From Ruminococcus sp. (GTDB lineage: Bacteria > Bacillota > Clostridia > Oscillospirales > Ruminococcaceae), in assembly GCA_017478965.1 (NCBI GenBank), contig JAFVCV010000047.1:62001-126000 (forward strand): a DNA stretch of 64,000 nucleotides, in the 5' to 3' direction. Under the pieces are notes generated by a model. That model was not told the origin of the DNA. It saw only the letters and a program-made list of their open reading frames with translations, and ran no database searches. A program made the position numbers and the translations under genes. Of the stretch, positions 58,272 through 64,000 are shown piece after piece. Positions within the stretch are counted from its first letter, which is position 1. Each line of letters opens with the position of its first letter.

Positions 58272-60617
58272 TCATCTTTCATAAACGTCCGAGAAGGACA
58301 GTCCCACCTGCTTGCCCTCATAAATAGCCAGATAGGTGAACGCCTCCCCCACTACTTCCGCCTTGTCGCCTTCTATCTCCAGCTTGGCCACAGGTTTCTT
58401 TTCTATGTATATTTCCTTTATCTTGTCAGGGTAGTTGTTGTCGTAGACTCTCAGTATGAACTTCCTGTGGCAGCCTGAGTCCCTTATCATCCCTATCGTA
58501 TTGACGGAATGTGTGTCGTCCACCGTAGTCACCACGGGTATGCCAAGGCTCAGCAGGCTCTCCAGCCGCTCGAACCCCTCATCTCCGCCGGTAAGGCTGA
58601 ATTCCTCCTCGCTGTCGTCCCACTGCAGGGCGTTGAGCCTGTAGAGCGCCGCACAGAGCTGAGCGTCGTCCTCGCTGTAGCCACGGGCTATCTTATCCAG
58701 CGCCCCGGCGATATCAAGGTCCAGCAGCTCTACCTGATCCCAGGGAAGGTTCGAGGCCTCCAGCTTGCGCTTGTCCACCTGCCAGCCTCTGTTCTCCGCA
58801 TCGTAGCGGTAATTCTTATTGACTGTCAGCAGACCGTTCTTGCTACTGTAGTCTATATACTCCCTGACATTGGCGTATTTATGGCTGAATATCTGCGGTT
58901 TAAGCTCGCTGAGGGTCTTTCTCTCCTCATACAGTCCGCCTGTCTCCGTGCCGTTAAGATCATACCCCGACGCCACCACTTTAAGGTCGCTGTCGTCCCC
59001 GGGGGTGATGCTGTCAAGGCTCAGTGATACGCTGCCAAGATACCAGTCCCTGGCCATCACCGCCATGCCAAAATCCACGCTGGAGGAGGTGGTGGTCCTG
59101 AAATTCTTGAACGAGAAACCGTTCCTCGAAGGTTCAAAACCGGTATTGTACAGAGAATAGCCCGTCACCTTGTCGTTTGAGTCCTTGTAGCTGACAATAT
59201 CGTAATTCAGTGTGGTGACTATCTGCTTGTAAACGTCATCCAGTGCATTTGCGTCCGAAGCTGAATAGTACTTGCCGCCAGTGGAATAGGCCACGTTTTG
59301 CAGCCAGTCACGGTCGATATCCCGTCCAAGGCCCACCGTCAGCACTATGACCGACTTGTCGTTGGCAAGCTCAGCCAGCTCCTCGATAGTGGCTCCGCCG
59401 ACCTCGTCGCTCTCGCCGTCAGACAGCATTACCAGAATATTCCTGTATTTGCCGTTCCCCTCGGTGACAAACTCGTTTATACAGTTTCTGAGAGCGGTCT
59501 GATTATGGGTGCCGTCGAAGATCTCGTCTTCAGTCTTTATCCTTCTTAAAATGGAAGAAAGCTCGCTGCGGTCCCCGGTGAAATCACACATCTTAGTATA
59601 GGTACCTGTGAACTTGCTTATACCTATCTTATAATCAGTATCAAATTTATTTATCAGCGACTGCGTAAAATCCAGTCTCTTGAAATCCACGTCGTTCTCA
59701 GATGAAGTAGGACACTTCTCCTTAGGATACATGGACCCCGAATTGTCGATAAGGAACGCCACCCTTGTGGTCGCCGGCTCGTTCACCGAAGCCTCGGCTC
59801 CCACCACATAGGTACCGTTGCGGTTTATCCTGGCCTTTACGCACTGCCCGGACACATCAGTCTCGCTCTCCACCTTGTTGTAGACCAGCGAGTCCGCATC
59901 GAACCTGAGCACCGTCAGGTCCTCATAGCCGTAGCCGCTCCTGAAAAGTCTGTCCTTATCTATTTTTATGGATATCTCAGCGCTCTCATACGGATACTCG
60001 GTGTAAAAATCATAAGCCTTCGACACCACGCTGGCGTTTGAAGATATCCCCACCAGCTCCAGCTCCTCCACTGTGGAGCCTGCGATGTTGGGGTTGCCCG
60101 TCAGGGTAACGGTGCAGTTATTGTCCTTCTTCTTCACCGTCATTATCCTGTCGGCGTCATTGGTCTCGCCGTCGGTCCTGGAGACTCTCGGGTTGGTCCC
60201 GGACATTATCTCATAGCCATCCAGCATACCGTCGCCGTCGGTATCCTCCTTCAGCGGATCAGTGCCCAGCTCCACCTCGTCGCCGTCGATTATGCCGTCG
60301 CCGTCAGTGTCCTCGTTCTGCACTCCGGTCCCGGAAGCGGTCTCCCTCATGTTAGGCACGCCGTCCCCGTCCCAGTCCTCCATATCCTTGAACTCAGGCT
60401 CCTTGAAGGTGGTCTGTATATCCAGCTGCGAAAGCACAGCCTTGACCCTTTCGACCCTGTTGTAGTGAGCCAGCTCCACACCCACAAATACGGTGGCCGC
60501 TATTATCAGGCCCAGTATCAGCAGCAGCACGATAAGAGTATCTCTCTTCTTTTTCATGCTCCTGTCTATGCTTTTTGCAAAATCGTTCTTAGCCAGACTG
60601 TAGTCGCTTTTTTTCAT
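58272..60617 (-). CDS. Membrane-anchored VWA protein with calcium-binding type 3 repeats
   Basis: This 781-residue protein starts with a basic cytosolic segment and one membrane helix (about 27-48). An Asp-rich segment follows (about 81-143) with three DxDGDG-type repeats (DWDGDGVPN, DTDGDGIIDGDE, DTDGDGMLDGYE) like thrombospondin type 3 calcium repeats. A beta region leads to a VWA domain (about 285-480) with an intact MIDAS start (Asp291, Ser293, Ser295 in FLIDNSGSM) and VMLSDGESD. The last ~300 residues include a region with SLLSLGIPVVTTVDDTHSVN and are not recognised. It probably faces outward as an adhesion or scaffold protein. The ATG at 60617 has TTAGGAG upstream. Confidence 0.82.
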   Translation of the reverse strand: MKKSDYSLAKNDFAKSIDRSMKKKRDTLIVLLLILGLIIAATVFVGVELAHYNRVERVKAVLSQLDIQTTFKEPEFKDMEDWDGDGVPNMRETASGTGVQNEDTDGDGIIDGDEVELGTDPLKEDTDGDGMLDGYEIMSGTNPRVSRTDGETNDADRIMTVKKKDNNCTVTLTGNPNIAGSTVEELELVGISSNASVVSKAYDFYTEYPYESAEISIKIDKDRLFRSGYGYEDLTVLRFDADSLVYNKVESETDVSGQCVKARINRNGTYVVGAEASVNEPATTRVAFLIDNSGSMYPKEKCPTSSENDVDFKRLDFTQSLINKFDTDYKIGISKFTGTYTKMCDFTGDRSELSSILRRIKTEDEIFDGTHNQTALRNCINEFVTEGNGKYRNILVMLSDGESDEVGGATIEELAELANDKSVIVLTVGLGRDIDRDWLQNVAYSTGGKYYSASDANALDDVYKQIVTTLNYDIVSYKDSNDKVTGYSLYNTGFEPSRNGFSFKNFRTTTSSSVDFGMAVMARDWYLGSVSLSLDSITPGDDSDLKVVASGYDLNGTETGGLYEERKTLSELKPQIFSHKYANVREYIDYSSKNGLLTVNKNYRYDAENRGWQVDKRKLEASNLPWDQVELLDLDIAGALDKIARGYSEDDAQLCAALYRLNALQWDDSEEEFSLTGGDEGFERLESLLSLGIPVVTTVDDTHSVNTIGMIRDSGCHRKFILRVYDNNYPDKIKEIYIEKKPVAKLEIEGDKAEVVGEAFTYLAIYEGKQVGLSFSDVYER

Positions 60618-60715
60618 AAGGTCTCTCCTAATCGCTATCATCTCTCAGGTCGGGCGGCTGTCCTGTGCCGGACCTCTTCGTCAGATCTTTACAATATGCA
60701 ACTATTTACTTTTAT

Positions 60716-60744
60716 ATTGTAACATAGCCCCGCTTTTTTTTCAA
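60716..60744 (-). promoter_or_regulatory. SigA-type promoter of the VWA protein gene
   Basis: On the minus strand TTGAAA (60744-60739) and TACAAT (60721-60716) have a 17-base spacer, giving a leader of about 90 bases. Confidence 0.65.
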
Positions 60745-60807
60745 GTGTAAAGAGCCGAAATTTTTCACAAAAATATTTTCCCGTTTCAAGCAAAAAGGCG
60801 ATCTTAC

Positions 60808-61013
60808 GCACTTTAACGTTTTCGCTGCCCCTGGGGCGGGCTTGTTTTTGTCTGCATTTTGAACAGTCGGAGAAGTCATTTATTTTATTTTTTTATCAAA
60901 TAAAATAAAATTGCACAGAGAGTTCGGATATATTTTTTTAAATCTTAAAAAAATCATACCTTTGTGTATTTTTTTCATGACCATCGCTTTCACCCGCCGG
61001 ACTGTTAAAGTGC
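60808..61013. repeat. Symmetric inverted repeat in the VWA/MoxR divergent region
   Basis: GCACTTTAAC (60808-60817) and GTTAAAGTGC (61004-61013) are perfect reverse complements about 190 bases apart. Each lies about 95-100 bases upstream of one of the two divergent promoters and in the same orientation relative to it. The 598-base gene-free stretch 60618-61215 holds these sites, an AT palindrome and both promoters. Confidence 0.5.
60879..60909. repeat. Perfect A/T palindrome at the centre of the divergent region
   Basis: TTTATTTTATTT (60879-60890) and AAATAAAATAAA (60898-60909) form a 12-bp perfect inverted repeat with a 7-base centre, midway between the VWA and MoxR promoters. Confidence 0.6.
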
Positions 61014-61065
61014 ATAGAAAAACCGCCGGTCAATGGGTCAGAATTACAAATTAAAAAATTTACTA

Positions 61066-61094
61066 TTGACATAATTTTTCATGTAGTGTATAAT
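61066..61094 (+). promoter_or_regulatory. SigA consensus promoter of the MoxR-like gene
   Basis: TTGACA (61066-61071) and TATAAT (61089-61094) have a 17-base spacer, giving a leader of about 115 bases. Confidence 0.82.
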
Positions 61095-61215
61095 ATAAAG
61101 TGAAAATTTTTGGAATAGTTTATAAATAAATTTGGTACTGCCTGCGTCCGACGGCGTTTTGAGCAGCAGCTGTGCCGATGATTTACAGACCGTTCCGTGT
61201 AAGGAGTTTTGCTAT

Positions 61216-62742
61216 ATGACCATAAAAGACGCTAAACAGCAAATTCTTAACTCCATCAGGGCTTACCTGGTAAAGGATGAGTTTGGCGAGTACAAGATCA
61301 GTATCGAGCATCAGAGGCCTTGTTTCCTGCTGGGACCTCCCGGTATAGGCAAGACCGCCATAATGGACCAGATAGCCCAGGAGACCGGCGTCAACCTTAT
61401 CTCTTACTCGATGGCGCATCAGACCAGAGAATCTGCTATGGGTCTTCCTGTTATAGTTGAGAGGAACTTTGTAGGTGCAGATGTAAAGGTATCCGAGTAT
61501 ACCATGAGTGAGATCATCGCCAACATCTACTACACTATGGAGCAGACGGGCATCAGAGAGGGCATACTCTTCCTGGACGAGATAAACTGCGTATCCGAGT
61601 CTCTGGCTCCTATCATGCTGCAATTTTTGCAGTATAAGATCTTCGGCCTGCATCAGGTGCCTCCCGGATGGGTGCTGGTAACTGCCGGAAATCCTCCTCA
61701 GTTCAACAAATCAGTTAACGAATTCGATATAGTTACCTGGGACCGTTTCAAGAAGGTCGAATGCGAGGCCGACTTCCTGTGCTGGAAGGAATATGCTTAT
61801 TACGGCGGCGTCCACCCGGCTATCATAGCTTATCTTGAGCTGCACCCGGACCACTACTATGAGATAGACGCCACCGACAGGCACAACTACAAGATCATCA
61901 CCGCCCGTGCATGGGAGGACCTTTCGGAAATGCTCCAGCTCTATGAGATCGACGGCATACCTGTCACCCTGGAGCTTATCGGTCAGTATCTTCAGGACCA
62001 TGACGTTGCGCCTATGTTCTTTGCTTTCTACTGCAAGTTCAACGAGCTGAGGGAGGTCTATGATCCCGACAGCATACTTGAGGGCAATATCACCAGAGAG
62101 GCCGTAAGCAGGGCCGCCAGCTGCGACGCTGAGGAAGCTATCATTCTCATGAACCTGCTGATGGACGGCGTTACCTATACTATGAGGACCACTCTCCAGA
62201 TGGAGAGCATGATAAGACAGATACACCCCAAGCTGGAGGATATCCTGGTCAAGATCAACGAGGGCCTTTCCTGCCGTCAGATCATAGCCGAGCACATCAT
62301 GCAGACCCAGAGAAATCTGGACAAGGCCGTAAAGGCAAGGATAATCTCGCCCTCCAAGAAGAAGATACAGCACTGGATAATCCACAATCTGGAAGCTTAT
62401 CTGGACAAGTGTACAAACGAGGGCCGTGACAACAAGCAGAGATGTACCCTTATCATACAGAACGCCTTTGCGAACCTGCTCAACGGTGCGAAGAGCGTGA
62501 CCAGCCAGTCCCTGACCGGCATGAAGTATATGTTCGACTTCATGGAGGCCGCCTACGGTGCCGGCAGCCCTGTTATGAACAAGCTCCTTGAAGAGCTGAC
62601 CATAAACGTTCACACCATGGACTTTATCAAGAAGTACGGCTCTGACGAGTACTACAGACTGATGAACAAGCCTGCCGTTCCGCCTACTTACAACGATATG
62701 TATGAGCTGAACCTGACAGACTGTCTGGAAATGCCGGAGTAA
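61216..62742 (+). CDS. MoxR-like AAA+ ATPase
   Basis: This 508-residue protein has Walker A GPPGIGKT (40-47), Walker B ILFLDEIN (117-124) and a sensor in VTAGNPPQF (about 155-163), in the arrangement of MoxR/dynein-related AAA+ proteins. The C-terminal half (about 230-508) is helical and unusually long for MoxR (~330 residues). MoxR ATPases are chaperones that usually work with VWA-domain proteins on metal-dependent assemblies. The adjacent divergent gene encodes a VWA protein, but its VWA domain is probably extracellular. AAGGAG lies 9 bases before the ATG at 61216; the frame from 61132 lacks a site. It is monocistronic. Confidence 0.85.
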   Translation: MTIKDAKQQILNSIRAYLVKDEFGEYKISIEHQRPCFLLGPPGIGKTAIMDQIAQETGVNLISYSMAHQTRESAMGLPVIVERNFVGADVKVSEYTMSEIIANIYYTMEQTGIREGILFLDEINCVSESLAPIMLQFLQYKIFGLHQVPPGWVLVTAGNPPQFNKSVNEFDIVTWDRFKKVECEADFLCWKEYAYYGGVHPAIIAYLELHPDHYYEIDATDRHNYKIITARAWEDLSEMLQLYEIDGIPVTLELIGQYLQDHDVAPMFFAFYCKFNELREVYDPDSILEGNITREAVSRAASCDAEEAIILMNLLMDGVTYTMRTTLQMESMIRQIHPKLEDILVKINEGLSCRQIIAEHIMQTQRNLDKAVKARIISPSKKKIQHWIIHNLEAYLDKCTNEGRDNKQRCTLIIQNAFANLLNGAKSVTSQSLTGMKYMFDFMEAAYGAGSPVMNKLLEELTINVHTMDFIKKYGSDEYYRLMNKPAVPPTYNDMYELNLTDCLEMPE

Positions 62743-62756
62743 CGGGAAATATCAAA

Positions 62757-62790
62757 GGCACTTCTGCCCTATGGGCGGAAGTGCCATTTT
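62757..62790 (+). terminator. Terminator of the MoxR-like gene
   Basis: A 13-bp stem with one G-T pair (62757-62769 with 62773-62785) and a 3-base loop is followed by ATTTTAGTTTATTT. Confidence 0.85.
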
Positions 62791-62793
62791 AGT

Positions 62794-63378
62794 TTATTTA
62801 TAACTTTTATAGAGCCTGCCCCTTTCGGGCTGCGGGGTCTGGTAGAGCTTTACCAGCCTGGGCGCCGCAATAAAAAGAGCCGCCGCCTCTGTAAAGCAGC
62901 CAATGCCAAAGCCAGCCCTGATGCTGCCGGTTATCTTGTCCCGTCGGGCTGTGATGCCCTCCCTCAGTTCTTCATAATACTCCGGCGAATATCCCATCAG
63001 GTTTATTTTGCGTATGCCTTCCTTGAATGCAGAGCTGACGCCCGGCATGACAGCATAAACGCACAGCGCCGCAAATGCCGCCGCCAGGGCCGTGAAGATG
63101 AGCATAAGGTTTCGGTAGAACCGGAATTCGTCAGTGGGGAACGAAGGCAGTCCGTTTATACGGTATCTTTTTGTAAAACTTGCCGCCGCAGCAAGGACCG
63201 CTCCCACATCGGCAGCGCCCCACAGGCCAAAGCCCACTGCATACCGCACCCAGGGCGTGTCCCCCTCTATTATCTCCAGGCCGCTCATGGCCATTCTTAT
63301 CAGTGTGTAAAACAGCACATATCTCACCAGGGTCGTGACTCCCATGGCCCTTATCATTTTTTTAGTGAACGCTGACAT
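62794..63378 (-). CDS. Hypothetical membrane protein
   Basis: This 194-residue protein has about four hydrophobic helices (around 10-30, 45-65, 85-110, 155-175). A charged soluble loop between the third and fourth contains YSPEYYEELREGITARRDKI. It is not recognised. GGAGG lies 9 bases before the ATG at 63378. It lies behind the tRNA cluster terminator and converges with the MoxR-like gene. Confidence 0.6.
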   Translation of the reverse strand: MSAFTKKMIRAMGVTTLVRYVLFYTLIRMAMSGLEIIEGDTPWVRYAVGFGLWGAADVGAVLAAAASFTKRYRINGLPSFPTDEFRFYRNLMLIFTALAAAFAALCVYAVMPGVSSAFKEGIRKINLMGYSPEYYEELREGITARRDKITGSIRAGFGIGCFTEAAALFIAAPRLVKLYQTPQPERGRLYKSYK

Positions 63379-63404
63379 CCCCCTCACCTCCATCCAGCGA
63401 ACAT

Positions 63405-63432
63405 AAAAAACCCCCGCACAAAATGCAGGGGT
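63405..63432 (-). terminator. Terminator of the tRNA cluster
   Basis: A stem with one mismatch (CCCCCGCA with TGCAGGGG) is followed on the minus strand by six Ts, just past tRNA-His. Confidence 0.7.
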
Positions 63433-63441
63433 ACTGTTTAG

Positions 63442-63516
63442 GGTGGGTAGAGGGATTCGAACCCTCGATCTTCAGGACCACAATCTGACGCGTTAACCAA
63501 CTACGCTATACCCACC
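63442..63516 (-). tRNA. tRNA-His (GTG)
   Basis: The cloverleaf folds with acceptor GTGGGTA/TACCCAC, D stem GCGT/ACGC, anticodon loop TTGTGGT and T arm GAGGG-TTCGAAT-CCCTC. The extra 5' G(-1) opposite C73, the hallmark of tRNA-His, is present at 63516. One A-C mismatch closes the anticodon loop side of the stem. CCA is not encoded. Confidence 0.93.
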
Positions 63517-63527
63517 ATATATTTGAG

Positions 63528-63601
<74 letters not shown>

Positions 63602-63625
63602 ATAAACACCCACAGACGAGTGCAA

Positions 63626-63696
63626 AGCGGGTGATGGGAATCGAACCCACATGGCCAGCTTGGAAGGCTGGAGTTCTACCACTGAACTACACCCGC
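63626..63696 (-). tRNA. tRNA-Gly (TCC)
   Basis: The acceptor GCGGGTG/CACCCGC pairs perfectly and the anticodon loop CTTCCAA gives TCC. U73 fits bacterial tRNA-Gly. It is the first gene of the cluster, about 50 bases from the promoter. Confidence 0.95.
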
Positions 63697-63746
63697 ATCG
63701 GGGCAAAACGCTGACCACACAATAATTCGTGTCGTCAACAGATAAT

Positions 63747-63775
63747 ATTATACCACCCCATGCCGCTTTTGTCAA
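63747..63775 (-). promoter_or_regulatory. SigA consensus promoter of the tRNA cluster
   Basis: On the minus strand TTGACA (63775-63770) and TATAAT (63752-63747) are exactly 17 bases apart. Confidence 0.85.
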
Positions 63776-63810
63776 GCGGTTTTTTCAATTTTGTGCAAAT
63801 CACGCAAAAA

Positions 63811-64000
63811 TCAACTATCGCTGCTGTCCTTTTTGCGCCTGTTCATTTTCTGTACAATACCGTCCTTGAAGATGAACCCCAGCAGACCTATGACCGCCGC
63901 CGCCACGATGACCCCAACCACAGCCTTGACATTGCCGCTTCCCACATTGCTGCCAAGGACCGTTGACATGAGTATAGCCGGCAGCCGGCATGGCATGACA
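63811..64000 (-). CDS. C-terminal end of a membrane protein, possibly TVP38/TMEM64 (VTT domain) family
   Basis: The frame is open to the right window edge and has no ribosome site near its internal Met codons, so this is the 3' end of a longer gene. The visible 62 residues read MPCRLPAILMSTVLGSNVGS, then a hydrophobic helix and a basic tail (MNRRKKD). The RxPaIlmSTvLGsN pattern followed by a final helix is like the end of clostridial TVP38/TMEM64 proteins. The family call is tentative because most of the protein is outside the window. Confidence 0.5.
   Translation of the reverse strand, partial: VMPCRLPAILMSTVLGSNVGSGNVKAVVGVIVAAAVIGLLGFIFKDGIVQKMNRRKKDSSDS

Noticed and set aside
61711..62613. 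A 300-codon minus-strand frame
   Set aside because: It is antisense to the MoxR-like ATPase gene and shows no motif.
63765..63786. Terminator-like hairpin with a T tail on the plus strand
   Set aside because: CCGCTT/AAGCGG followed by Ts overlaps the -35 of the tRNA promoter, but no plus-strand gene ends there. It is most likely coincidental.

Overview
The window looks like a chromosomal segment of a spore-forming, fibre-degrading anaerobe of the Clostridia, most likely Ruminococcus or a close Oscillospiraceae relative. The evidence is: Firmicutes housekeeping genes (hprK, whiA, rapZ, scpAB, QueH, archaeal-type AspRS); sporulation genes (spoVAD, spoVAE, ytfJ, a DacF-type peptidase); and secreted plant-fibre enzymes (GH5 lipoprotein, xylosidase-like GH3, SIAE-type esterase). 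Codon use favours AGG/AGA for Arg and ATA for Ile, and I judge the GC content to be in the low to mid 50s percent (not computed). I see no prophage, transposase or CRISPR array.

Left part (1-12.5 kb): the 5' half of a DUF4011-type helicase gene runs off the left edge. It is followed by an orphan sugar-binding lipoprotein, a non-discriminating AspRS, queH with a CPCC protein, spoVAD-spoVAE without an adjacent spoVAC, a GH5 cellulase lipoprotein, and a three-gene biotin-dependent transcarboxylase set (carboxyltransferase, biotin carrier, 5S/OadA-like).

Middle (12.6-31.5 kb): a compact minus-strand operon runs from one promoter near 19.33 kb to one terminator near 13.2 kb: site-2 protease, scpA (with an unusual C-terminal tail), scpB, DUF2953, ytfJ, dacF-like and rluB. 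Then come rpmB, an LTA-synthase-like gene, a HAD phosphatase, a rhomboid protease, a tiny sorting-signal protein, bioY (with a BirA-like operator on its promoter) overlapping a DUF1284 gene, a NagZ-like GH3, and a GH3/esterase operon.

Right part (31.6-64 kb): yfmF-yfmH-lgt-folD forms one operon. At its lgt/folD junction a single base appears to have removed both a stop codon and a start codon. A tightly packed block of about 14 kb runs murD, two M42 peptidases, GNAT, a membrane protein, a methionine gamma-lyase-like enzyme, hprK, murB, rapZ, whiA, dnaE and a small DUF3006-like gene; yvcK is missing between rapZ and whiA. Next are cysK with a structured leader, an acyl-ACP thioesterase group, NAD(P)H-hydrate repair, a Ser/Thr-rich surface protein, and a divergent pair: a membrane-anchored VWA/calcium-repeat protein and a MoxR-like AAA+ ATPase. 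The ATPase and VWA genes share an intergenic region carrying symmetric repeats. The window ends with a tRNA-Gly/Arg/His operon and the 3' end of a likely TVP38/TMEM64 membrane protein.

Functional links: the BirA-like site on bioY ties biotin uptake to the biotin-dependent transcarboxylase. Cell-envelope genes (murB, murD, dacF-like, ltaS-like, lgt, nagZ-like) are mixed with segregation and replication genes. Several intergenic regions carry promoters at or near the TTGACA-17-TATAAT consensus, which helped decide operon limits and start codons.
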